A stretch of 64,000 nt of DNA from the NCBI GenBank assembly GCA_963070105.1, contig OY718805.1, positions 5,390,001 through 5,454,000 of the forward strand, in the 5' to 3' direction. The notes beneath the pieces were generated by a model. It saw nothing but the letters and a program-made list of their open reading frames with translations, was not told where the DNA came from and did not search any database. The first letter of the stretch is position 1; each line of letters begins with the position of its first letter. Positions 12,201 through 23,930 of this stretch are shown here, one piece after another. The position numbers were made by a program, and so were the translations under genes. Source of the stretch: Litomosoides sigmodontis. Lineage: Eukaryota; Nematoda; Chromadorea; Rhabditida; Onchocercidae.

Positions 12201-12430
12201 TGTGCCTTGCTAGGAATTACTTCTGAGCAATCTCCGTAGCAATTAGTTATTTTTGTTAGTTAGAGTAAAAGCCTCTGCAAATGCGCATATTTCTACAAAT
12301 ACAAAAGGATTCTTCTTGAGGAGCAAATTCGCTGAGGGAAATTTTGAAAGTTTGTCGGAATCAAAGAGCGAAATGACGCTAGCCTCTCCTTCTACCTCTA
12401 AATAGCAGCACTGATGAGCCTACCTTCCAT
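9292..12430 (-). CDS. Unrecognised membrane protein with about four transmembrane segments
   Basis: I do not recognise the family. Exons on the minus strand, 5' to 3': 12430-12424 (only seven bases, ATGGAAG), 12030-11696 (or ending 11675), 11611-11452, 11324-11178, 11013-10868, 10518-10500 (a tentative 19-base exon), 10103-9975, 9653-9616 and 9387-9292. The frame is continuous, about 358 residues. The first 139 residues are hydrophilic, with a Ser/Pro/Thr-rich part and the block EYRNVYHIPVPQGIEFWEDE. Membrane spans are near 140-162, 191-214, 217-242 and 250-265; the last is short. The first inter-span loop carries an N-N-S glycosylation sequon. The C-terminal tail of about 90 residues is highly charged and probably helical, ending ELPELKKAGNK. 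The layout resembles tetraspan or MARVEL-type proteins but lacks their signatures. The middle exons are solid; the first exon, the micro-exon and the last two exons are inferred from phase. Confidence 0.6.
12113..12141 (-). other. G-quadruplex-forming motif (G-rich on minus strand)
   Basis: The plus strand reads five C-runs of 5, 3, 4, 4 and 5 bases separated by one to three bases, so the minus strand, the sense strand of the surrounding gene, carries five G-runs with short loops. It lies in the first intron (12031-12423) of the four-span gene, 280 bases downstream of its proposed start codon. In an AT-rich genome this is conspicuous. Confidence 0.7.
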
Positions 12431-15400
12431 TTCTCGCCAGCCCTTTGACAATGAACGGTTTAAAAATTCCGCAGCTTTTATATTTCATCATTTTATGCCT
12501 GCGCTATTCTTTTTTTGCTACATTCTTCAATTATTTGCATTCTTTTTACTTTTCGTCGATTTTATGTTGTGTGTTCCGAGTGAAGGGATGGCCATACCTT
12601 AGAGGAATACTGCTATTTTATTAGTTCGAAATGGTTAGTTAATTTAATTATCGATTGATTTAGTAGCAGTTGTGATGGAAGTGTTGACAACATTGTAATT
12701 CGTTGAGATCATAAATTAATACACTTCAAGTGTTATCAAAGATTTCTCTCAAATGAATGGCATTAATTCCAAAACGATCTGATTGAGGAAGACTGCATAA
12801 ATTCATCGCTATTGGCATAAAACTTTCGATTTCGAAATTTAATTAAAAATGTATTGCAATTTCTCTGGTATATCATTGTTTTAAAATGAGAATTGTTTCG
12901 GCAAACCTTAGATAACTAAATGTTTCACTTATACGGGTTGTTCGAGCAGTACGAAATTTTTTTCTCAGATTTAATTCAGTAAAACGCTCAGAAAGATCAA
13001 GGTGGAGTAAATGGTAACACGTTGGTACAACTACGAACTGCAACTTTTGACATTTAATAAATTTCTTCTTAGCACTTATCAGGTAGCCAACTGATTTCAT
13101 AATCCCAGAAATTTCGCGTTTACGTCAATACCGAAGTTTGGAAATGCTTCATTGCGTCATAAAGAATAAATAAATTTTTTGAGGAAAAATTTGAAAATTG
13201 ATGATGATATTGGGAAATTTGAACTGAGAAATAACAACTGAAACAGACATTAATTCTCAAAATTTTCCGCTTTTTACAATACATTTCGCCGGAAGACTGC
13301 TTTTTCACCAATGGAAAGAAAGCTTTGAAGCACTTCTAATTATAAATAATGAAATGAGGAAATGCAGAGGCGATGAGGAGAGAGATATTAGCATTCCTTC
13401 ACAATCTTACAACCATTGATGTTTTATTTTGAATTAAAAAAAATAAGAAACTCTAATTGTCTGAGGCATTTTAAGGTTACATGGAAGGAAGAAAGTATTT
13501 CATTTTGCCTTTACGAATGTGAGATATTCCACTATTTTAAAATACTTGTAGAATTTTCAAGAAAAAGCTTCAAGTTTGCTGGTTTCTATAATTTGAGGTA
13601 CACTTTTTGCAATTTTAATTCTATTTTCATTGCATGTAGCTTTTGTAGTAATGAACTTTGATGGTTCATATTACGAAAAGTTGTAATGATGGAGGAATTA
13701 ATTTCCTGTAGGATGGCTTTAAAACTAAAAGATGTTAAATGAACGTCGAGGCACACATCAATTTCTCTATGTGATGAATTTATTTAGAAAATTTTTTTTA
13801 ACACTCCGAAAACTTAGCTAACAACAACAACTGAAGTTTGAAATTTTGTAATTTTTGCTATTTAAAATGCTCAGGAAATCTGATTTTCCAAATTGGAATG
13901 TTGAATTTTGAACTTAAAAATGTTTAATTTGCAAAAAAATGAAAATTAATGACTGTTTTCCGTTGTCGCTTCTTATTTTAAACTTGTCGACGTCATCAAG
14001 AAGTTTGCTTATTCTTTGTGACCTTCTCTTGTTGTGAAATGATAAGGCACTTCCTCTCAAAACTTCTCAGTGAAGAAGATTAACAGGACAGGTGTCGCAT
14101 GCATTTCAACCTTACTCCATGCATTCCCACATATTTCATATTTGTTGTTTCAATTTGCAATGAATTTTTGGAAAATTGCTAAACTGAAGTTATTTTTAAT
14201 ATTGCGCCACCATCTTCAAATTTTAGGTTTTATTTGAAAGTGAAATTTTTACTAACAATGTCAATGACTAATTGTTTTTTGTTTTTTTTTAATAACCAAA
14301 TCGCTAGGGTTTCTGACACTAAAAGAATTTAAAAAAAATCATAACTTTCAATAAAACATATGGTATTTTGTTAAAACTCATCTAATGTATGTATCGAAGA
14401 TTTTACACTTCATCTAACTAATTTTAGAAACTTTTTAGACTATTAATTTGAAAATAATTCTGCCGTTTCACATATATTACTTTAGCATTTTGGTCCTTTA
14501 ACCTGAATAATTAATTCATCTCCTCGTTGTGACATGTATTATTTCCTTCCAGCGTTTGCTTATTTCTGTATTTATAAATAAATTTTTTCATTTCACACCT
14601 TTCCAGCAGTGACACATTGCGTTTTTTAAATGAATTTCGTTCTTTTTACAGCTCCAACGGGTCAAAAAAGGACATTATGCTTTGCCTATTCCTCACATTT
14701 CAATAATTCATCTTAACCTTTCTTTCCAACGCGAAAATCTGTGGTGGGAATGTAATATAAATAAAATATGTTAATTTACAAAATAAATTCATTTTTAATA
14801 ATTAAAAAAATCTTTTCATTTGCAACAATTTATACAGCTCAAATTTATTTTCATGCATATTTAATGAATACTGGCTCGCCTAGCATTTGCTATGTTCGCT
14901 TTACTGCATACTTCTGCGGATACGGTCATTCATTATACGTCGCCTACGTCAAACATTACATTCTCTTATATAAGTTAAACGTTTAGTTCACCTGAATTCA
15001 TTCAAATAAAACCTGGTACAACCTTTCGAGAAAACGTTATAAATTTTTGAGGAAGTAGTTTTTGATGATTGATAAGTAGTAGAATTAATTGTTCACTGCC
15101 ATTACTATATGAAGCAGAAAAATGTCTTGTGACTACCCTCTTGCTTAATATCCGCAATCGCTCGCAGAGTAAGGAGGCAATTTTTGATGATCAATGTAAT
15201 TCAAAAATAGTACTTGAAGGAAATCCAAGTAACAAGTGACAAATGATCAACCGTATACTTCAATCTTATCTGACGAGATTACAGTCGGCGGGTAAACTTG
15301 AGCAGAGCAGATGAAAGGTCAAAGGCGACAGTTTGGGAAGTAGCAAAAGGTCTCTCTTCTAATACTTATCATAAAGAATGATTTGAGCTACTTCAATGGT

Positions 15401-18400
15401 AGGAGTCGTAGGAGAGCAGTACGACTAGAAAATTGCGCAGTGTATGATTGAGGAATAAAGCAAACAATTTTCCTGGACAATTACTTGTTTTTAACTATTA
15501 ATTACTATTTGCGACTACAACTGCTATACAGAGAGAAAACCGACACTGCAATAATTATGCGATTGGCAGTAATTAATTTAAAATTTGAAGCAAACAATCG
15601 CATAACAATAAGAAGAGTGGGAGAGAGATGAATCCATCTCTTTGCTATAACATAAATTAAATGAATGGGCTGCTCTCGGCCAGTTCCTTTTTTTGTGGTG
15701 AATGCCTTTTCATTCATTTAGCAAATTAATAATTTACACAAAGTGTTTTTCCTTTTTCAAATTACAGCCTATTATCAGCAATAGGGCTATCGCTCAAATA
15801 CCACAAACAAACGAACGATCAGTGAAATTTGGGAGGAACAATAGATAAATTGATAAGTGATAGCTTCAATGATAACAAGAATTTGCTCCTCTGAGTTGTA
15901 CTTTTTTATTGTTCTAACTGATAACTTCAAATTTGAAAAAGAGTGCGCTGAAGCGCATTAAATTAGAAAAGCTAAAAGTGCACGCTCATAATGAAATTAA
16001 AGAAAATTTTATACCAATAGCCATTTGAATGCCAATGTGTGCAAATAACAATAATAATGAGCGTCCGATGCTGAAAGTATTTGAGCATACTTTCAAAGCG
16101 CTGTCCGTCCCTACTCACTGAGATCACTTTGGATAACAATTTCAAAATACGAAGTTCAGAGATTAGTTAATTTTGACGAAAAGTTTTTTCTTAACATGTG
16201 GATGATCCGTTCTTTTGCTACAGTATTTGATTCAAAGCTTTACACATATCGATCGGATTCGGTCAGACTACGAGGAAAATGTTGGTAAGTGAAAGTTGCT
16301 GTTGCGCACTTTGCTGCTATCAATTTAAATGTGGAAATGCGGCGCAGGCGCAAATGCAGAAAGTTCACATGGAGAGCGAATGTATTACTGCTAATACAAT
16401 GCATTTCATTATGGCGGACAGCAGACGACGTATTAGCTAACATCCGTTTCATTTAATTAAATAAGCAGTAATAATGAGGGACAATGTGCCCGAGACATTT
16501 TACCCATCATTTTCTGCGTTTTCTATTTAGCTGCTTCGCCAACAAGATAAGCCAAGCTAAATCAGGCTTGTCCCTCACTCCTCCAACATGCTATGCTGGC
16601 ACACACCGAAGTTCCTCTCCGTCATTTCTGCACCATCCACTCCATCATTGTTTTAGCTGTTCAGGAAATGAACGAGCACTCTCTCATCCAAAAGCCAATT
16701 GCCATTTTCAATTTCCGCTTTCTGTGGTAACTAAGAAACTATGGAATGGAAAATTTCACTCACGCTTTTGAAATATTTCATTCAAATTATTAGAAAAGCA
16801 GTAAGCAGTAACTGTTGTGCTGTGCTTTGCTTACAGTTAGCGCAAATGTATGCATGGCCAGGAATACATATCGTCATTGTCATCATAATCAGTGATATTT
16901 ATTCCTTCGTTGTCAATAAATATATTTTGATAAATTGAAATTTAATTGTTATGAATAAAATACAATAATTGGCTTGCTATCGTCAAATTAGACTTCAACA
17001 GCCTGTTAAATCAAAAATGATAATTCAGAAAACGAAAACTGTATTTTAAAATATAGTCAATTCTCAGCGAATTTCCTTCAGATCTATTGAAGAAGGTGAA
17101 AGAGCAAGCACAAAGTTAGAGATGCTTTGAATCCCAAGGTTCGCTAATGGTCCTCTGCTCTTTAAGTGGCACGAAAGGGAAGTTTGAGACTCGCCGATAC
17201 CATAGATAATGATGATGTGATATTGAAAGCAAGAAGTTGCAAAATTTCCATTGAGTTGAAGGAAAAATAAAAGGGGATGGATGAAAGCAATTGTGCCGTC
17301 CTCTTCAGGCTTTCTGTCTTTGAATAATAGATTGGGAAGAAAAAAGCGATCAGCCGAAAATGTCTCATTTCGGGAGGAGGAATGAGGCTAACTGCTAACT
17401 GGGGTAAGAGCTTTACGTCTGCTAAAGCTATTGATAGTGTCATTATTGCGCCAGGAGCTCCTGACTGCTACTGCCATCGCCGTCGCTCTCATCGCTGTTT
17501 GGAAAACGACTTGCTTTGAAAGCGGATGAATAGACAGGAGATGAAACAACAAGCCTCATTCGACGTGTGCGCTCGAGTAGAGACAGTTGCGCCACCGCTA
17601 CTATCGCAAAAGATGATCAAACAGATTTTGCAGGAAGGTTTGTCTCATCAGTTCCTATTTTTCTCCCTTGTTCTTGCAAATAGATGCAATCGTCAAAACT
17701 GCACATTTTGCAAACTTTTTCAGGACAACTCAGCACATTGTCACGGTAAATTTGTCCGTAGCGGTACGTTTAGCTCATCCATTTCTTTCCTTTTTATTTG
17801 CAAAACATTTACGGTTAATGTTTTTGAAGCAACGACAGTCCTAGGAGAACGGTAGTAGCAGGAAGTGCGGTTCAATTTCTATTCAGGTCTATAATTGAGG
17901 GAGGAGTTAACGATATCCTACGTTTCTAAAATCTCTACTCCGTTCCAGTGCCTTCCTGTTGGCTCTGTTCGGCCAACGATTTGTCTGTTGTCCACAATTT
18001 TACTGCTTTTTTTCCTGCTTCCTTTTGCTCCCTCTCACTCAAAATATCAGCGGAAGATGCAAATGAGTTAAAGTGCAATTTCAATGCATTTCATTGTAAC
18101 AATTGAGCTTTTATAATATTTCCTTTTTGTCTCTTCCAAATTTCTTGAGGGATTTACTAGCTAAGCACTGATAATTTGTCAACCGCTTAAGTAGTCGTAA
18201 TTGAATCACAGCGTCTGTTCCGTGTGTTATTACTATATGTTTATTTCAGCTGTGACTGAGGGTGGCAGGGTTGTAATTATAATTATGAAGTGACCCCTAT
18301 GACATGTGCGAACAATGCTAATTAATAAGGGAAGGAGGACTGGTGCGGTTATACAACCAGCACAATCGCCTCGGCTTCACGGAGCGATCGGTTGCTCAGC

Positions 18401-21400
18401 ACCCTCCGTTTCCCTCCTACCTGTCTTCGACCTCAATTAACTCTTCACTATATCACGAGGTATGGCACTGATTTTCATGCGCTTCAAATCAAACAAAGCC
18501 AAGCCTGCATGTGGCACATATCCATTATTCGTTTGCATCATAACGTCGTTATGCGTTCAACGTAACTATGAATAGTAGTGGTCGCATTGTGGCACTTTCT
18601 GCAGTTTCAACGAAATGACAGTAAAAAAGTGGAAAAATAGAAATACGAGAAGATATTTGACGATCAATAATTTCAAGTTAATTCCAACCGAAAATTAATT
18701 ATTCTAATATATCGTCCGTCATCTTCCTTGCACATGCCATCCGTCAAATCGGCAGCCCTTCTTTCTCCATCAAATTGATCCATCTGATAAGCATTTAGAT
18801 TCGCATTTATTTTTTTACGACGAAAGTTGCAGATAGAGAAGTGCGGCGGGGAGAGATATATCAGAGAGAAGCGACAGATGAGCATTAACAACAAGGGCAA
18901 TAATCATTTGATGCATCAGTTTGTAATTGTACCACACCACCGATAATGATGCACCTCCAACCTACACAGACACCCACACACACACCCACACACCACACAC
19001 ACCCACACACCACACACACCCACACACCACACACACCCACACACCACACACACCCACACACCCACACACCCACACACCACACACACCCACACACCACACA
19101 CACCCACACACCACACACACACAGACAGACAGACAGACACCACTGGTGACACTGTGAAGATTAGCAGTCAATGAACCAATGAATTTTTTATCAGATGAAA
19201 TGAGTGCGATGAAAAAATAAGTGCCTGCGTTTTTTACCACTTCCTCTTGCCATGCAAGGCGACCAAATGACACTCTCGGAAGCACTCTCGGAAGTTTTAG
19301 CTGAAATTGATGTGAGAAAGTTAGTTTAATTCTTTTAACATTTCCGCCCTTCACAGGGAAGCAAGCTCCTTCACCCACTCCCTTCCATGCAAACCTGCCG
19401 CTCCTTCGATCACACAGAAATGCTCAATCGTTAGTGCTTAAAGCTTATTTTGCTGCTAATTCACGTGAACATCTACGCCATTTCCCATTAACAAGTGGTC
19501 ACATTACTGAGTGACTGTTAAGAAGCAAAAAGGTTGCTACTAATACAGAATGCTTTACGAAGGAGGCATCTCTTCACCATCCTCAAGTTTCGACTGATTT
19601 TCTTCTGCTAAACAACGATGAGAATTTGAAGCTTAATTTTTCTTTTACCAAGGAAATTAGTGCTAGTAGCAGCTAGTCCTCTTCCCCTTTTATCCCTTTT
19701 GAAGTGCTCTAACTAGAACAGTCCGTTTTTAAATAATTCCTATTAATTAAAAAAAAGCCAATTATTTCACCCTTACTTTTTGAATCTTCGAGATCTCTTC
19801 TAATTACCCCGAAGGAGTTGTCGCTCTGTAGATTTACCACCTCTTCTCATTAATTTTTATAAAGCATCGATAAAACTTGCAAATGCTGCAACATTCGTTA
19901 ATTACAGGAATGGGTTTATCAACTTGTGTGTATGGAAGTAAACTGTGGGATATATGTGTTTGACGTATCCCTCAGATGAAATGAAGTTTAAGTTTGAGTT
20001 GAAGAGGAATTTAATCTCGTGCTTTAGCCTTTCACTTTCATCAGCACAAGAAGGGAACGGATTGATTTGCCAAGCAATATTTGCTTGTGCCTTTTTAGTT
20101 CCTCGTTATTTTACAAAATGTTTCTTATAGTTTCAAACGTGTCTTTAGATTCTAAACCTCGTAAGATTCGGTGCAATTGTTCCACTCCCTTAGTCTCTGA
20201 ATATCAAATCTAAATTAATAAATTAAAAAATTTGTGTTGTCAGCTAAGAATTCTGTTTTTCTACAGCTGTGAATTGTTGCGGTAGAAATGAAATGTGTAA
20301 TAAATATCAGATGTGCACTGGTATAGAATAAAGTGTTAAGTGACAAAGGTTGCTGATAAATGTATCACATTTTAATATGCAGCTATTTCATATCACTTCC
20401 CTAACGCTGTGACGTTGCTTCGAAGGCTATCATCCTTTTGATGTTTTGCAATCAGAAGACGTGTATGTGCTAAAATTCATCTCTAATTATTAGTGAAATT
20501 TCTTCACTTATTTAATCAAGCGTTCATACAATTGATATCGGTGGATCAGTCGATCGTTGCTTCACTCCCAACATTGCTAATTTATTTCACAAAATTCCGC
20601 AGTCGTCCGTTCTCCTCATTAACGGTTCACTTGGGAATAGGTATTCTCTAGTAATGACATTGAAATTGAAGCGATTGTTATTGCTTGAGAATACAAATTG
20701 TCAATCAGGACCGGTCACTTGCCAACTTAATTCCCACTCATCAATATCAAATGCTCATTTTCAAAACTGCAGAGCACTCTCATTCTTGTTCAAACATACG
20801 CTTTGGAAGATTCGGGAAGTACCAGTCTTTTGGATCAATCGATAAGATATATTTGAACATTACGCTGCTACGAAGCTGTAGAAAGGTGTCCTAGGTAGAA
20901 ACTGTAAGCCTTCTTTGAAAATCTCCATATTGACAGCCAACATTTGGCTAATTTAATTACTGATCGCATGAAAGATCGCATCAAAATGAAAAGCTTGAAG
21001 AAAAAATTGCCTTTGTGCATAGGCAGGTCATATGAGTACAGCGTGTACGGCAGAAAAGTAGTGAAAAAAATTGTTCAACTGAGAAGGAGTGAGGAAGGTG
21101 AGAACTGTAAAATCAGTTGCTTGTCATTTTTAGATCTCAACAAAATCTTGCATTTTAGTTTTGAGCCGAAGAAGATAAGAGTTTTGTTGTGCTTATTAAA
21201 TCGAAGTCAAATGAGAATTGCCATACTTTGACATAAATGGCAATTACAAATAATATATTTGACTCATTGAAAAAGTTACATTTTTATTCCTTTTAAATTT
21301 GTGAATTGCATGGTAGTACGCAGAGCGTTAAGCGATCACTAAGCGGCAGACGTGCAATAGGTAGGAGTAATATTTGAGAGCATTTCATCTTATGGTCAAG

Positions 21401-23850
21401 ACAAATTATTTTTTTTCTGGACAAAAACAAGATGGACACAATCCATCATCAAATATCAGATTTGAGAACTTTCTCAGCATATTCGACACCTTTTCATAAT
21501 TGCTCTCTGAATGAAATTTCAAAAATCTTTTTTTAATCCTAAACTGAACTTTTCAGTGACAGTAATAACGACAAAGTGATATGCTTCACAATTTCCATTT
21601 CTAATTGTTATCACAGTATGCTTATTGATTTGGTAAGTTGGCATTTATTGAAATATCAAACCAGCAAGCTGTTAGATGCCAACAAAGAAATCAATATATT
21701 CTGCTTGATTGGTAAAACCTGTAAGTCAAATACTGTAAACCGTACACCAATCGTATAGTTATCAGATTATTTAGCTCTCTCTCTCTCTCTCATTTCATTC
21801 AGGAATATTTTTCTCATATCGATGTTTCATAAACATCAAGTTACCGGTATATGCTCATTTTTTGTCTATTTATTTGAACTAAGTAAGCGTGCTAAGTAAA
21901 CAATAATGGATGAACTGAGAAATTTTGAAGGTGAAAGGCGTAACTGCTCGGACAGCAGGAGTTGACATTGACCAACGGAGACAGAATAGACATCGAAGCT
22001 CACCTCTTAGGACTACGTGAAAAACTCTTGAAAAACGAACTAGAGCTAATTCATGATAAGCAATTTCATTCATATTTGAAGCAAATTGGAATGATAGAAA
22101 GACTCGGTAAGTAAATCACTTCGGTGAGAGTGTGCTTTTGCAAATATACGCAACAAATGACAATAGCCATTTCAGTGACTAATTTACACCAAAAAACTTG
22201 TGAACACTGTTTGCTATTAGCCAAGTTTTTCTGAAATCGCAGATAGATGCATGTTTGAAATGAACTGAAAATCATAAACGCCGCATTTGGAAGTCAGCCA
22301 ATCGAACGGCGCAGTCCTTCGTAATAACGTCCAATAACGTTTCGAACAATCGCAATTTCAAAATTTGGACGAATTCAACAGCGAAAATACGCCTTACCCG
22401 AGGAAAAAAAACGGAAACGTATTCTAGGAATGCAACGAATTTTGAAAAGAACTTTCAAATAAATTATGTAATTATTACAGACCTATTATCCTAATTAATA
22501 ACGATCTCATATCAAGCATACAATGATTCGAAATTCAACTTTCTAAGCGCATAGCTTCACTAGAGCTATTTTTGAAAAGCCTGAACATATGCTGGATAAA
22601 ACATCAAACATTATGAAATGAATGAATTTTCTTCGCCCGAACGAATATTTCACTCTGACGGTAAAATTCCATTTAATGTTTTCAGCTTGTGAAGTGATCC
22701 TGAGAGAACCAAAGATGTCCATTCAAATGGCGCTTTCTTCTCAAATTCAAGTCGAACGATCAAAATTGACTTACTTAAAAATGTGATTCACAGCCATCAT
22801 TAATTAACGGATCATAAATCGGAAAGGTTCGCAATATTTACTACCTTTTCGTAGCAGTGAACATGCCAGAAGCAACAAGACCTGCTATTTGAACTTTGTG
22901 TTCTAAACTGTATCGTCTGCTGCCATTTCGATTTTATTGCTGTATAACAATTAATTTCAGTTCTTTATAAAAAAAAAGCGCGAATTTTGTTTATTATTTT
23001 CACTGTTTCGTAATATTTTATATGCAAAGAATTGAAAGATATCACAATTTTACATGAATAGTTTGGAAGCGATTGTTTTGTAAACAATCGAAAATTTTTT
23101 TTGAACAGAAAATCACAGTACATTTTTGCTTGGCAATGTTTCAAAAATGCTTAGAAATATTGACTAAGTTTTCCATGAGTCGATGTTTTGCAAGATTTTA
23201 AAATAATTCTTACTCAGTAAACTTCTCTAACAGCGTTAACTGATTCGCAGAGACAAAGGAGATTTTGATCTGGCGAATAGAAAAGAACTAAAAAACTCCC
23301 CGTTTTATATCGAGCAGGGAAAGATTAAACTAAAGTTCCTTGACGGAATTGTAATAGATTAGATTGCTATGTCAAGTTGGCCCCAAAAATGATGTCTGAA
23401 AGATATATAGATGACCCGATACTGGCTGGAATTATTTTTAGAGATAACAATTCCCTAAAATATTAGGGCTAAAAGCTAAAAGCCATCTGATTAAGATTTA
23501 AAATCAAATATAAAGCTGAATGTGAAATAGAACTGAATGCAACAACATCTTTGCAGAAACAATCAATTGATCGAAATTCCTGAAAGCATAAAATAGTTTC
23601 AGTTCATATTTCATAGCATTCCTGATAGTGATAAGAGCAATCGATGAAAGCAAATACTCCCTCTTTCACAGATAACACTAGCGAGATCAACGATATATAT
23701 GAAATATCTCTCATTTTTGTAAATTTAGACCATTTGAGAATAGCTGTCTCTCATACAATACTCAAATTATAACTTTTTAAAAGTTCGTTGACAATGGAAT
23801 TCTAAAGGAAACATTGCTGTTTAGATTTTGAAAGAGAGAAAGAGAGGAAG
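12431..23850. other. Long gene-free region between the four-span gene and NAB
   Basis: About 11.4 kb with no gene I can support on either strand. Open frames such as 17526-17855, 20944-21231 and 12414-12602 lack recognisable domains, and I cannot link them by splicing. The region contains a CA-rich minisatellite near 18971-19137, a short CT run near 21776-21790, and small hairpins (for example 16072-16095). It lies upstream of the four-span gene and downstream of NAB, so part is probably regulatory. Unrecognised fast-evolving or non-coding RNA genes cannot be excluded. Confidence 0.5.
18971..19137. repeat. CA-rich minisatellite
   Basis: A compound tandem array built from units of the form CACACACC and CACACACCC, repeating with a higher-order period of about 16-17 bases, then ending in CAGA repeats. 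It produces long artefactual open frames in several frames on both strands, which I discount. Confidence 0.95.
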
Positions 23851-23895
23851 CTAAGTGTCATCATTAGCAGTGCTGGTTGAACTGCATTGTTTCTC

Positions 23896-23930
<35 letters not shown>

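Noticed and set aside
16119..16143. TGAGATCACTTTGG resembling the seed of the nematode miR-58/80 family (TGAGATCA)
   Set aside because: I see no stable precursor hairpin around it; an eight-base seed match occurs by chance.
17526..17855. Plus-strand open frame of 109 residues with a Cys-rich stretch
   Set aside because: No recognisable domain, no fitting splice partners, no consensus trans-splice site; the cysteines do not form a known zinc-finger spacing.
18885..19378. Several long open frames on both strands rich in Cys-Val-Trp or His-Thr-Pro
   Set aside because: They are translations of the CA-rich minisatellite in different frames and have no codon-level or domain support.
20944..21231. 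Plus-strand open frame beginning at TTG, Lys/Arg-rich, with a possible GTGAGA donor
   Set aside because: No partner exon or family resemblance could be found; basic composition alone is weak evidence in AT-rich DNA.
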